NCBI GenBank assembly: GCA_963545205.1 | Contig: CAUUHW010000007.1 | Location: 1-64,000 of the forward strand | DNA from: CAUTYU01 sp963545205 | Lineage (GTDB): Bacteria > Desulfobacterota > Desulfovibrionia > Desulfovibrionales > Desulfomicrobiaceae | Direction of reading: 5' to 3' | Length of the DNA stretch: 64,000 nt | Shown here: positions 7,751 through 19,100 of the stretch, in pieces | How positions within the stretch are numbered: position 1 is the first letter of the stretch | Layout of the letters: each line of letters begins with the position of its first letter | Position numbers and translations under genes: made by a program | Notes under the pieces: model-generated | What the model saw: the letters and a program-made list of their open reading frames with translations, nothing else | Database searches by the model: none | Told to the model about the DNA's origin: nothing

Positions 7751-8908
7751 ATGCAACTTCAGGTCATAAAAGACGATATTATTGATGGTCTGCAAAAAGC
7801 GGCAAACATCCTGCCAATGAAAACCGGCGCGGCCTATTTGCGCACAATCTGGCTGCGGACGAACTCTGGCCGGCTGGAAATCCTGGCCACGGACTCAAGT
7901 TTTGAGTTCACGGGTTCCTACCCCGCCAATGTCATCAAGCCAGGCTCTGTCGGCGTGCAGGGAAAAAATTTCAGCGAGTTGCTCCGGCGTTTGCCGTCAG
8001 GCGACATCACCCTGCGCCAGGAACAGGAAGGCGCTCCGCTGTTTATTGAACAGGGCAGTAAAAAATATAAACTGCCAACCAATGACGCGAGCTGGTTTCA
8101 GCCCTTTACGCCGTTTCCGCAGGAAGAGGCCGTGCTCTGGTCTGGCGATTTTCTCAAGGAACTGATTGAACGCATCGCCTTTTGCACCAGTGACGAAGAA
8201 AGCATGATGGCCATGTCCTGTATCAACTTTGCCAGACTAGGGCACGACAGCATTGAAGTCTGCGGACTCAATGGGCACCAGTTCGCGCTTGTCAAATTCA
8301 AGAACCCGGAACTTCACACTCTTATTCCTGAAAACGGATTTTTGATCAGCAAAAAACATCTGCTGGAAATCCGCCGCCTGATCTCCAGCGATGAAATAGA
8401 AATCACGCTCAAGGACAAAAAGTTGTTTATCCGCTCTGACCAGAAGAAAGAGGTGCTCAGTGTTCCGCTCAGTTCCTATATTTTTCCTGACCACAAAAGG
8501 ATTCTCAGTCAGTACGAAGACCAGTTTGTTTCCAGCATGACCATTGACCGCCAGGAACTTATCAACTGCCTGAACCGCATCTTGCTGTTTAACACCGTTG
8601 CCAACAAGGCCACGATTTTTCAGCTTGAACCTGAAACTATCGCGATTTCCAGTCAAGGCCAGGACACAGGCGAGGCCTCGGAACAAATTGCTGTTCAGTA
8701 TAAAGGAACAATCAGCTCCATTGCCTTGAATACCAAAACGGTTCTTGATATTTTGTCCCATTTTGCCTGTAAGGAAGTTATTTTTAACTTTTCCGGTGAA
8801 CTCACTCCCTGCCAGATCACGGCCAAGGAAGAGGCAAATTATGTTGTCGTGACCATGCCTGTAGAAATCATTGAAGAAACACTGTACGCAACAGAGGAAG
8901 AGAAATAA
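7751..8908 (+). CDS. dnaN: DNA polymerase III beta sliding clamp
   Basis: 385 residues with the three-fold clamp layout: an N-terminal MQLQVIKDDIIDGLQKA helix, internal repeats, and a C-terminal sequence ending NYVVVTMPVEI, close to the usual clamp tail. It forms the ring that tethers Pol III to DNA. It lies 8 bases after dnaA and 2 bases before gyrB, so the three genes are surely co-transcribed. Confidence 0.93.
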   Translation: MQLQVIKDDIIDGLQKAANILPMKTGAAYLRTIWLRTNSGRLEILATDSSFEFTGSYPANVIKPGSVGVQGKNFSELLRRLPSGDITLRQEQEGAPLFIEQGSKKYKLPTNDASWFQPFTPFPQEEAVLWSGDFLKELIERIAFCTSDEESMMAMSCINFARLGHDSIEVCGLNGHQFALVKFKNPELHTLIPENGFLISKKHLLEIRRLISSDEIEITLKDKKLFIRSDQKKEVLSVPLSSYIFPDHKRILSQYEDQFVSSMTIDRQELINCLNRILLFNTVANKATIFQLEPETIAISSQGQDTGEASEQIAVQYKGTISSIALNTKTVLDILSHFACKEVIFNFSGELTPCQITAKEEANYVVVTMPVEIIEETLYATEEEK

Positions 8909-8910
8909 GA

Positions 8911-11301
8911 ATGTCTGAACATCAGAGCTATGATGCCGGAAGCATCACTATTTTAGAGGGGCTTTCGGCTGTCCGTAAACGTCCGGCCATGTATATCGGC
9001 AGTACCAACAGCTATGGCCTGCATCACCTGGTTTATGAAGTTATTGACAACTGCATAGACGAGGCCATGGGCGGACATTGCGACCATATTGTTGTCACCC
9101 TGCATGTTGATAACAGCGTCAGCGTCAAGGATAACGGCCGGGGCATTCCGGTTGATATACACCCCAAGGAAAAGCGCCCGGCAGTGGAAGTTGTGATGAC
9201 CGTTCTCCATGCCGGCGGCAAATTCGACAACGATGCCTATAAGGTATCCGGCGGGCTGCACGGAGTTGGTGTTTCCGTTGTCAACGCCCTGTCCGACTAT
9301 CTGGAAGTCAGCATCAAGCGTGACGGACACCGTTACCGCCAAAGATACGAACGGGGCGTTCCGGTCACCCAGCTCGCCACAGTCGGTGAAAGCGACCATA
9401 CAGGGACAACCATCAAGTTTTTGCCGGATGAAACCATTTTTGAAACCATAGATTTTCAGCACGAAATTCTGGCCAAACGTTTTGAAGAACTGGCATACCT
9501 GAACAGCGGCGTACGCATTGATTTTCTGGACGAAAAGCACCAGAAAAACATCAGCTACTGCTACGAAGGCGGCATCGTTTCCTTTGTGGAGAACAAAAAC
9601 AAGGAAAGCGGCCTGCACCCGATCATCTCCGGCCAGGGAGAGATGGACAACGTGGTTATTGATTTTGCCATGCAATACACCAGCGGCTATCAGGAAAACG
9701 TCCATACCTTTGCCAACAATATCTGCACCAAGGAAGGCGGCACGCATTTGCAGGGTTTCAGAACCGCGCTTACACGGGCCATTAACAACTATATCCAGAA
9801 CACACCGGACGTTCCCAAAAAATATAAAGAAAAATTAAGTGGTGATGATGTACGCGAGGGCCTGACCGCCATCATCAGTGTCAAGATTCCCTCGCCACAG
9901 TTTGAGGGCCAGACAAAGACCAAACTCGGCAACAGCGAGGTTGCGGCCTACACAAACAGCATTGTTTACGACCAGCTCTGTACGTTTTTTGCGGAACACC
10001 CGCGCGAAACCCGCGATATTCTGGACAAGGTTGTTGACGCTGCCCGGGCCAGGGCGGCCGCGCGCAAGGCAAGAGAACTTGTGCGGCGCAAGGGCGCGCT
10101 TGGCGACCATTCCCTGCCCGGCAAACTGGCGGACTGCCAGAGCAAGAAACCGGAAGAAAGCGAAATCTTCATTGTAGAGGGTGATTCAGCGGGCGGTTCC
10201 GCCAAACAGGGCCGCAACTCCAGATTCCAGGCCATTTTACCCCTGCGCGGTAAAATCCTGAACGTGGAAAAAACCCGCTTTGACAAGATGCTGGAAAACA
10301 AGGAAATCAAGGCCATGATTACGGCCATGGGCGTGGGTATCGGCGAGGACAGCCTGAATCTGGAAAAACTGCGCTACCATAAAATCGTAATTATGACTGA
10401 TGCCGATGTTGACGGCGCGCATATCCGCACCCTGCTTTTAACCTTTTTCTTCCGTCAATACCGGGAACTGATCGAGGGCGGCTATCTGTATATTGCCCAG
10501 CCCCCCCTGTACCGCGTGCACAAGGGCAGTTTTGAACGCTACGTGCATAATGAGGAAGAATTAAACGACATTTTGTTCCACCGTGTCCGTTCCGACTTTG
10601 CCCTGCTGACCTCAACAGGACAAAAAATCGAAGATGAACCGCTCCGTGATTTTCTTGACCAGGCCCTGCACATTAAAAAATGTGTGCAGGAGGGTATGAA
10701 CGCCGGACTGAATGAAAATCTGTTTTACAAACTGCTTGGCTATGCTGAACGTCTGAGTCCCAAAGAACTCCTGCCGGAGCAGCTTAAAGCCCTGGGCCGG
10801 GAACTGGCGCCGGAATACAGCCTGGAGTTACGAACCGAAGAACAGGGAGACGAAACCAGACATTTTCTGCTCTTTTCCGATGCCAACCTGCAAACAACCA
10901 GGCTGGGTCTGGAATTTTTCAATTCCCGTCTGTACAAGATCGGATACGAGGCCTTTCAGACCATGAAATCTCAAAGCCCGGATCTGACGTTCACTATTTT
11001 AAAAAAAGAGGGCGAGCAGGAACAGGGCAGTGTCAGGGGAGCGATTGAACTTCTGGCCACCCTGTCTGAACTGGGGCATAAACTGTTCAGCATTCAGCGC
11101 TATAAAGGTCTGGGAGAGATGAACCCGGATCAGCTCTGGGAAACAACCATGGACCCGGAAAAACGGACCATGCTCCGGGTCAGGATTGAAGACGCCAGCG
11201 AAGCCAATGACCTGTTTTCCAAGCTCATGGGCGACAAGGTTGAGCCACGGCGGGAATTTATAGAAAAAAACGCTCTTCGGGTTACCGAGCTTGATATTTA
11301 G
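8911..11301 (+). CDS. gyrB: DNA gyrase subunit B
   Basis: 796 residues. The N-terminal GHKL ATPase has EVIDNCIDEA, DNGRGIPVD and GGLHGVGVSVVNALS. The TOPRIM domain has EGDSAGGSAKQGR with PLRGKILNVEK, and the metal-binding MTDADVDGAHI. The tail carries the QRYKGLGEMNPDQLW element common to type II topoisomerases. With GyrA it introduces negative supercoils. Confidence 0.97.
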   Translation: MSEHQSYDAGSITILEGLSAVRKRPAMYIGSTNSYGLHHLVYEVIDNCIDEAMGGHCDHIVVTLHVDNSVSVKDNGRGIPVDIHPKEKRPAVEVVMTVLHAGGKFDNDAYKVSGGLHGVGVSVVNALSDYLEVSIKRDGHRYRQRYERGVPVTQLATVGESDHTGTTIKFLPDETIFETIDFQHEILAKRFEELAYLNSGVRIDFLDEKHQKNISYCYEGGIVSFVENKNKESGLHPIISGQGEMDNVVIDFAMQYTSGYQENVHTFANNICTKEGGTHLQGFRTALTRAINNYIQNTPDVPKKYKEKLSGDDVREGLTAIISVKIPSPQFEGQTKTKLGNSEVAAYTNSIVYDQLCTFFAEHPRETRDILDKVVDAARARAAARKARELVRRKGALGDHSLPGKLADCQSKKPEESEIFIVEGDSAGGSAKQGRNSRFQAILPLRGKILNVEKTRFDKMLENKEIKAMITAMGVGIGEDSLNLEKLRYHKIVIMTDADVDGAHIRTLLLTFFFRQYRELIEGGYLYIAQPPLYRVHKGSFERYVHNEEELNDILFHRVRSDFALLTSTGQKIEDEPLRDFLDQALHIKKCVQEGMNAGLNENLFYKLLGYAERLSPKELLPEQLKALGRELAPEYSLELRTEEQGDETRHFLLFSDANLQTTRLGLEFFNSRLYKIGYEAFQTMKSQSPDLTFTILKKEGEQEQGSVRGAIELLATLSELGHKLFSIQRYKGLGEMNPDQLWETTMDPEKRTMLRVRIEDASEANDLFSKLMGDKVEPRREFIEKNALRVTELDI

Positions 11302-11342
11302 CGGCACTGTCGCGTTCATGAAAAATTATTACGAGGAAAACT

Positions 11343-13817
11343 GTGTCCAGCAACGAAAACCATATCAGTATCGAACAGGAAATTGAAAAATCCTATCTGG
11401 AATATTCACTCAGCGTCATTGTTGGCCGGGCTATTCCCGATATACGAGACGGACTCAAACCCGTGCACCGGCGCATTCTTTTTGCCATGCACGAGCTGTC
11501 TAACACCTACAACCGGCCATACAAAAAATCAGCGCGTATTGTTGGTGACGTTATCGGTAAATATCACCCGCACGGCGACTCGGCTGTCTACGACGCCCTT
11601 GTCCGTCTGGCCCAGGATTTCAACATGCGTGACCCGCTTGTTGACGGACAGGGCAACTTTGGTTCCATAGACGGAGATTCCGCCGCGGCCATGCGGTACA
11701 CCGAAAGCCGTATGTCCCGTCTGGCCGGAGAATTTCTGACCGACATTGAAAAAAATACGGTTGATTTCCGGCCCAACTATGACAATTCCCTGCAGGAACC
11801 GGAAGTGCTGCCAACCAGGGTTCCCAACCTGCTCATCAACGGTTCATCAGGCATTGCCGTTGGTATGGCCACAAATATTCCGCCGCATAACTTAAACGAA
11901 GTGGTACGCGCGACCATTCACCTGCTGGATAATCCACAGGCCAGTATTGATGATTTATGCCGTTTTATCCCCGGGCCGGACTTCCCGACCGGCGCCTATA
12001 TTTACGGCCAAAAAGGTCTGCGCGAGGCCTATCACACAGGACGGGGCTCAGTAAAAATCCGGGCCAAAATCGAGGTTGAAACCAGAAAGAACAATCAGGA
12101 ACGCATTGTTATCCGTGAAATTCCTTATGCACTCAATAAAACCGCCCTACTGGAAAAAATCGCCCAGCTCATCAATGACGGCCGCATTGAGGGTGTCAGC
12201 GATCTGCGGGACGAAACCAGTCTGAAAGGGATGCGTATTGTGCTGGATCTGAAAAAGACCGCTTACTCTGAAATCACAATCAATCAACTGTACAAGTACA
12301 CGCCGCTGCAAACAAGTTTTGGCATCAACATGATGGCTGTTGTCAACAACAGTCCGCGCCTCTTAAATCTCAAGGACATACTTGAACTGTTTCTGGCCTT
12401 TCGTAAGGAAGTTGTCCTGCGCCGCACCCGTTTTGAACTTGATAAGGCGCAAAAACGGGCCCATATCCTTGAAGGTCTGAAAATGGCCCTGGACGCTATT
12501 GATAAAATCATTACCCTGATCAGAGGATCAAAAACGCCGGCAGAAGCCAAAACAGGCCTGATGGAACAATTTGATTTCAGTGAAGTTCAGGCCCAGGCTA
12601 TTTTGGATATGCGTTTGCAGCGTCTGACCAATCTGGAACGGGAAAAGCTGCTGGAAGAACTGCGACAACTTTTGCAGACCATTGAGTATTTAAACAGCAT
12701 TTTATCAAACCGCGAAGTTCTGCACTCGGTTATCCGCGAGGAACTCAACGAACTACGCTCCACGTTTGCCACTGAGCGCCGGTCTGTCTTCCTTGACCAT
12801 GATCCTGAACAGCTGGACGCAGAAGATATTATTCCAGATGACGATGTGGTTATTACCCTGTCAAATCGCGGTTACATGAAACGCACAGCCCTGAGTAATT
12901 ATCATCAGCAAAAACGGGGCGGAAAAGGCATTATCGGCGCGCAGGTTTCTGATCAGGATTTCATTGCCAATATCCTGGCAACCTCCAACCACCAGTTTCT
13001 GAACCTGTTTACGAATCGGGGGCGGATGTTCCAGATCAAGGTGCATCAGGTGCCGGAAGGCGGGCGCACTGCCAAGGGCGTGCATATCGCCAATCTCGTT
13101 CCACTCGATAAAGACGAAAGCGTGGCCGCGGTTATGGCCTACCGTGAGCTGCCGGAAGACCGCTCCTTCTTTTTCATTACCCGCAACGGCGTGGTCAAAA
13201 GGTCGCTTATGAGTTTGTACCGCAATATCAGGACAACCGGCCTGATCGCCCTTGGTCTGCGCGACAATGACGAACTTATTGCCGTGCGTGAAGTTGATAA
13301 CGGGGACGAGGCCCTACTGGTTACCAGGGGCGGCTACGGTATCCGCTTTGCCTGCAATGAAGTACGGGCAATGGGCCGCTCGGCCAGCGGAGTAAAGGGC
13401 ATTGCCCTGCGCCCGAATGACTATGTGGTCACAGGCGTTATTGCCACTGATGAAACCAAGGCCCTGATGACCATTGCTGAAAAAGGGTACGGCAAACGCA
13501 CCCAGCTGGAAGAATTCCGGGCCCAGTCACGAGGTGGCAAAGGTATTATCAATATGCGGGTTACGCTTAAAACCGGTTCTGTTATCGGCGCCATGATGGT
13601 GGACGATGAAAGTGAGGTGCTGCTTCTGACCTCGGCCAACAAGCTCATCAGAATCAACGTCAATGAAATCAGGTTGGTTGGACGGGCTACGCAGGGAGTT
13701 TTGCTGGTCCGTCTGGAAGACGAGCAAAAGGTGATCTGTTTTGATCAGCTGGAAAAAGAAGACGGAGAAGACGTGGAACAAGCTCACCCTGAAGCCAGTG
13801 ATGAAGACAACGAATAA
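11343..13817 (+). CDS. gyrA: DNA gyrase subunit A
   Basis: 824 residues from a GTG start. The catalytic Tyr is Y119 in AMRYTESRM. The quinolone-resistance region reads HPHGDSAVYDALVR, with Ser80 and Asp84 matching the susceptible E. coli S83/D87 residues. The GyrA box, needed for DNA wrapping, is QKRGGKGI in the C-terminal beta-propeller. The acidic tail is typical. It is 41 bases after gyrB. Confidence 0.97.
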   Translation: MSSNENHISIEQEIEKSYLEYSLSVIVGRAIPDIRDGLKPVHRRILFAMHELSNTYNRPYKKSARIVGDVIGKYHPHGDSAVYDALVRLAQDFNMRDPLVDGQGNFGSIDGDSAAAMRYTESRMSRLAGEFLTDIEKNTVDFRPNYDNSLQEPEVLPTRVPNLLINGSSGIAVGMATNIPPHNLNEVVRATIHLLDNPQASIDDLCRFIPGPDFPTGAYIYGQKGLREAYHTGRGSVKIRAKIEVETRKNNQERIVIREIPYALNKTALLEKIAQLINDGRIEGVSDLRDETSLKGMRIVLDLKKTAYSEITINQLYKYTPLQTSFGINMMAVVNNSPRLLNLKDILELFLAFRKEVVLRRTRFELDKAQKRAHILEGLKMALDAIDKIITLIRGSKTPAEAKTGLMEQFDFSEVQAQAILDMRLQRLTNLEREKLLEELRQLLQTIEYLNSILSNREVLHSVIREELNELRSTFATERRSVFLDHDPEQLDAEDIIPDDDVVITLSNRGYMKRTALSNYHQQKRGGKGIIGAQVSDQDFIANILATSNHQFLNLFTNRGRMFQIKVHQVPEGGRTAKGVHIANLVPLDKDESVAAVMAYRELPEDRSFFFITRNGVVKRSLMSLYRNIRTTGLIALGLRDNDELIAVREVDNGDEALLVTRGGYGIRFACNEVRAMGRSASGVKGIALRPNDYVVTGVIATDETKALMTIAEKGYGKRTQLEEFRAQSRGGKGIINMRVTLKTGSVIGAMMVDDESEVLLLTSANKLIRINVNEIRLVGRATQGVLLVRLEDEQKVICFDQLEKEDGEDVEQAHPEASDEDNE

Positions 13818-13832
13818 TCCGGGAGAACAACC

Positions 13833-16124
13833 ATGCTGCCTGCTCCGCTTATAACACCTGACGGCCAGCTGACAGATGTCAGCGACATTCATTTTGTTCC
13901 GCAACAAAGCGCTCCCAGCCTCACCGCCACCATGCGCTTTGAAGGGGCCGGAGACAAATTCCGCGGCCTGATGCGTGATATCGCGTCCCGCATGGTCAGC
14001 GAAAAAAAATCACTGGAACATTTCTGCCAGATCAGCGGACGCAGCGGCCATTCCCGTATCGGACTGGACGTTGCCTTTACTGATGAGCCGCCGCGAATCT
14101 CAGACCGGGATAAAACCGTGCATCTGGGCGTTATTGTCTCGGCCCTCAATCCCGACCTGGGCGCGGCGCTTTCTGACCTGCAAGTCCTGGTAGAAAAAGG
14201 GCCGGTTGATATTGGCCGTCTTTTTATTCCTCTGGCCCCGCCACTCACCAAAAACGAGGTTGAAAAGGCCATCAGGGCCGGACATATTCTTCTGCCGCCA
14301 AGCCACACAATCAGCGCGGACGGTATTATTGAACTGCCGCTTGAAAATTACCGGTTCATCATGTCCCAGAAGCTGCTCGGTATCCCCAAAAATTTCGCAG
14401 AAATGGTTGTTCGGGGCAAGCACGGACTGAGTATGTTCCAGCATCCGTCTCCCTCAGGGCTTCCGGCCCGAATGGAGGGCTACGAATTTCTGGTCAGCGC
14501 GATCCACATTTCACTTGGTCCGTACTGCGCTTTTATCCAGCGCGAGCTGAACAAGCCGCAGATTTGCCATCTGGCTTCCCGTTTGCTGGACGGCATTCGC
14601 ACTACAGGCATGAACGTGCCCCGGCATGTGGAACTGTTCAACACAGGCAAAACAGCAGTCAATACCAAAGACCTGCGCGTGCGCCTGAAAATCTATCCGG
14701 CTGGTGAACAGGTTCAGCAAATCGCGACCAAGCTGTTTACAAATCAGAAACAAACAAAAGCCATGCTTGAACGTGGGGTTGATGTCACGGAACTGACGTC
14801 TTTGTTTGATCCCAAAATCTGCGCCACGCTCTTTGATGAAATTTCCTCTTCTCCCGAACTGGGTGGCGCCTATGGCCGCCTGATTATGCCGGGCAAGCTA
14901 GTGACTATTCCCTGGGAACAGGAAGACCAGCACTGGATACCGGAATTTCAGTGGCGGCTGCTGTACGAAGCGATTCGTGGCTCAACCGCCACGCTTGTCC
15001 AAAGCGGGAACGAAATCCAGAAACGCTTTGAAGCCATTACTGAAAACCTGTCCTATGTTGGCGGTGAACAAAAACTTTCCAAAATCTTTCTGGCTGACAG
15101 TCTGCCACCCACGGATACCCTGCGCGTGCTCAAACGCAACGGGTTTGGCGTGGTCATGCTGCGCACGATCAGCAGCCGGGTAAAAAAAAACGGCGCGCCG
15201 CCAAATTTCTACCTGGATCAGAATATTTACGAAGAACTTGTTGACCTGTCAGAAGGGGGCATGCGCTTTTTTCTGGTTATTGAAGCCGGAGAATACGAGG
15301 CCCATGTACGGGAATTTTACAAGGGATTTTGGGTTACAGCCAAAGGCAAGGCCGAACTTGACCAGATCCACACCACTATCGCGGTGTTCGGTTCAGCCGT
15401 GGAGCAGACCAAGGACAGCCTGATTCAGCAGTTTGGCGATTTTCTGAGCAGTCTGAATAAAGACCAGCGTCTGCGCGGACATTTCGCTGTCACGCACGGC
15501 AGCGGCCCGGGCGTAATGAAAGCCATTGATGACGCGGCAGCTCAACTGGACGTGGCCCGTATTGGAGTGGGCATTGACGCGGAAAAAATCGGCCAGAAAA
15601 TCAACATGGCTCCGGAAATCCTGGTGCATTTCATCAGTCTGGCCCTCAATACCCGCCAGGATATTATGGACAGGCGGTCCATATTCAAAATCTTCAATGT
15701 TGGCGGATTTGGCACCAGCTACGAAATCAACATGGCCCTGACCTTTATGAAAATCGGGCACTGCCTGCCCGCGCCATATATCTTTGTTGATCCCTTCGGG
15801 CTTGGGCCGAACGGACAGCCTCTGTGGCAACAAACCCTGGAACAGTTTGCCACGATCACCTCTCCGCAGACAATCAAAAACAAAAAAATTCCGCCACTTG
15901 GCCCCAGCTGGATCATCAACTGCTGCCATCTGGTCAGTTCCTATGCCGAGGGCCTCAAACTGATTACGGACTTTATTGACAACCCCCGCGGGTACTGGGA
16001 AAAAGCCGGAGTGGATATAAAGTACGTCCTGCGGGCGCGCAATAACCTCAAAAGCGTCAATATCGCCATTCCACCGTATATTGAAAAGGCGCTGGAAAAA
16101 GATATACAACATGCTGGCCAGTAA
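13833..16124 (+). CDS. LOG-family Rossmann domain protein with long unknown N-terminus
   Basis: 763 residues. The C-terminal part (about 510-720) has a lysine-decarboxylase-like (LOG) fold: AVFGSA near 515, GSGPGVMKA near 556, and NVGGFGTSYE near 622, which matches the family PGGxGTxxE motif apart from its first residue. LOG enzymes release free cytokinin-like bases from nucleotide monophosphates, but many bacterial members act on other nucleotides. The first 500 residues show no family I recognise. It follows gyrA by 15 bases and overlaps the next gene. Confidence 0.6.
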   Translation: MLPAPLITPDGQLTDVSDIHFVPQQSAPSLTATMRFEGAGDKFRGLMRDIASRMVSEKKSLEHFCQISGRSGHSRIGLDVAFTDEPPRISDRDKTVHLGVIVSALNPDLGAALSDLQVLVEKGPVDIGRLFIPLAPPLTKNEVEKAIRAGHILLPPSHTISADGIIELPLENYRFIMSQKLLGIPKNFAEMVVRGKHGLSMFQHPSPSGLPARMEGYEFLVSAIHISLGPYCAFIQRELNKPQICHLASRLLDGIRTTGMNVPRHVELFNTGKTAVNTKDLRVRLKIYPAGEQVQQIATKLFTNQKQTKAMLERGVDVTELTSLFDPKICATLFDEISSSPELGGAYGRLIMPGKLVTIPWEQEDQHWIPEFQWRLLYEAIRGSTATLVQSGNEIQKRFEAITENLSYVGGEQKLSKIFLADSLPPTDTLRVLKRNGFGVVMLRTISSRVKKNGAPPNFYLDQNIYEELVDLSEGGMRFFLVIEAGEYEAHVREFYKGFWVTAKGKAELDQIHTTIAVFGSAVEQTKDSLIQQFGDFLSSLNKDQRLRGHFAVTHGSGPGVMKAIDDAAAQLDVARIGVGIDAEKIGQKINMAPEILVHFISLALNTRQDIMDRRSIFKIFNVGGFGTSYEINMALTFMKIGHCLPAPYIFVDPFGLGPNGQPLWQQTLEQFATITSPQTIKNKKIPPLGPSWIINCCHLVSSYAEGLKLITDFIDNPRGYWEKAGVDIKYVLRARNNLKSVNIAIPPYIEKALEKDIQHAGQ

Positions 16125-19100
16125 AATCAAACTCCTCTTTCCCGACCCGTTGCGCAACAACAGTCTTCGGCTCAAGGCCTTTTTTTCGCTGGCGGTACTT
16201 TTCATTCTTCTAACCCTAGCTTCCATTGGTATTGTCTCTTTTACGGTCAGGTCGGCTCTTGACACCTATGAAAAAAAGCAGGTTGAAATAAAGACCAACT
16301 TGGCAATAGAAACAATCCGTACGGATCTGTCAACCCTCAGCGAGATAACAAAAAGCCGGGCCTGGCGAGACGCGAGCGCGAATTTCCTGCGGGGAAAATA
16401 TCCCTCCTATCCTGAAATGAATATCACCCCGACAGCTTTTCACGAACAAGCTGTTGACGCGTTTGTTTTCCTGAAACCTGACGGGTGCCTTTTTTTCTCG
16501 GTCATGGCGTCCTCCCCGAAAATTCTTGTGTTTCCCTGCAGCAGGGAAATTCTTGATTTTGTCTCCAATCATCTCCCCCAAAAAGAGCGCTCAACCTTTG
16601 AGGGCATCGTACTCATTGAAAACCAACTGTACATGGCGGCTTGCCAGCCGATTCTGAACTCCAGAGGCACAGGTATGGTGCAAGGCTGGTTATGGGGACT
16701 CAGGAAATGTGATCAATCTTACGTCTCCGGTTTGAGCAACAAGCTGAACCTGGAAATTTCTCTTCTGCCCTGGACAGAGGCTCTTCCGCCCCAGAACTGG
16801 CTTGAAAAAATAGATGAACAAAGAGGCAGGCTGCTTCTTGAGTCTCACTCCTTTCTGGCAGTTGAAACACAGAAAAAAATCATTGGCATACGTCTGCTGG
16901 ACAAACGACCGGATACTATTCCGGTCGCGGTCGTGGCCCAGGAAGAATGGAAACTGAAAGAATCCCAACGCGGGATCACGCTTATTCTGTTTTTTACCCA
17001 GCTCATTATGGCTGTAATCGGTTTTTTTCTGGCCCTTGACTTTTTGAACCGCAAAATTCTGCAACCGGCCGAAGAGCTGACAATCAGCGTTGCCAGTCAG
17101 AGCCCGCCGGAACTCCTGCAAGCCATCACAACAGGAGACGAAATACAGAAGATGAGCAGGCTGGTACAGGACTCTCTGGTTTTCTGTCAGGATAATGAAA
17201 CATTTTTACAGACCATGCTCAACACCCTCAAGGTTGGAATAATGCTTGTTTCGTCCAAAGATGACACTCTGCTGCGTATCAACCAGTATGGAGCGGCAAT
17301 CATTGGCCTGCCCCCTGAACAACTCATTGGTCAGCCATATACCAGATACATCTGCCAGGATGAATGCGAGTCCCCGTTCCTGACCACAAATCCCCACGGG
17401 GGAGGGGGCAATTCAAAATGCAAACTCTTCAGCAGTGACGGAACGTCCCGTACTGTTTTAACCTCTGTTACTCCTATTACCCATCAGGGCGAGGAACTGT
17501 TCCTAAAAACATTTCTTGATATCAGCAAACTGGAACGCACCCGGTCCCTGTTAAGCGAGTCCGAGCAACGCTACCGGACAATTTTTATGAATACCGGCAC
17601 AGCCATATTCATCTCCCGTAACAATAAGACAATCCTGCAAAGCAATGACGAGTTTGTCAAACTGACAGGCAGAAAAGAAAAAGCGGAGGTGGAAGACCAT
17701 AAATGGCCCGAGTTCTTCCACCCCGACGATATCAAACAGATGTGCGAATACCACACGCTCCGGCGAACAAATGTCAGCACAGCTCCCAGAAACTATGAAA
17801 CCAGGCTGCAGAGACTGCCCGGAGAGACACGGTATGTCCTTATAACGGTCAGCACTATCCCGAACACAGACCTGACAATAGCCTCCATGGTTGACATCTC
17901 GCCCCAGAAAGAAACAGCCAAACTGCTGGCGAATATTGCTTTTACAGATTCTCTGACCGGTCTGGCCAACAGGACCGGCATACAATTTGATCTGGACAAA
18001 AGATTAAAGAAGGAATACAGCCAGTTAGCAGTATTTTCCCTGGATATTGACGGATTCAAGATGATAAACGATTCCTTGGGCCATAAACGGGGCGATGAAA
18101 TCCTGCAGCAGGTCGCCAGACGGTTGACCAACTTCTTTGTCGGAACCCAAAATAAGGTCGCGCGGATGAGCGGAGATGAATTTGTCGTTGTCACTCCATT
18201 ACAAAACGGCAATCAGGAAGCCACCGAGTTGGCCTCAAAAATTCTGGAACTCTTTACCCGTCCTGTTGTAGCAGGTGAGGCTGAAATTTTTCTCAACGTC
18301 AGTATCGGCCTTTCCCTGGCTCCGGATCACAGCCAGGATGCCGAACAACTCATCATCTTTGCGGATCTGGCCATGTATGAGGCCAAACTGACCGGCAAAA
18401 ACAGCTTTCATGTTTATTCAAAACAACTTTCCTTTGCAGCGGAAGCACAGGTAAAGGTAGAAATTGACCTGCGCAACGCCCTGACCCAAAAAGGGATTCA
18501 GCCATTTTTTCAGCCAATCGTCTCTTTACCGGACTGTTCCATCGTTGGCATGGAAGCCCTGGCACGCTGGCACGAACAGGACGGCACCATTCTCCAGCCT
18601 GATATTTTCATTCCTGCGGCTGAACGAACGGGTATGATTACAGATATTGACCTGACGATTCTTGATCAGGCCTGCTTTCAGCTCATGAAATGGAACCGCC
18701 AGGGGCTGAAAAATATCTATGTTTCATCAAACCTGTCCGGCCGGCATTTCCAGCGGGGGACAGTTGTACGGGACATTCGCGACATTATTGACAAACATGC
18801 CATCAAACCAGAGCAGCTCAGACTGGAACTCACAGAAACAGTCTATATGCAGCACCAGGAACAGACAAGAAGACAGATAAAAGAACTCCTGGAACTTGGA
18901 GTCAAGACTTCCATTGATGATTTTGGCACTGGCTATTCATCACTGTCCTATCTTCAGGACACGCCGTTTCGTACCTTGAAGATAGACCGTTCCTTTGTCT
19001 GGAACCTGCCTGCTTCTTCGGCACAGACTCTGCTGAAAATGGTTATTGGACTGGCCAGGGCTATCGGGCTGACCACGCTGGCAGAAGGCATTGAAACAAA

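Noticed and set aside
8953..9747. 264-codon minus-strand frame inside gyrB
   Set aside because: Fully antisense to conserved gyrase B motifs; no ribosome site and no family.
15393..16265. 290-codon minus-strand frame across the LOG and c-di-GMP genes
   Set aside because: Antisense to two well-supported genes; composition of a shadow frame.
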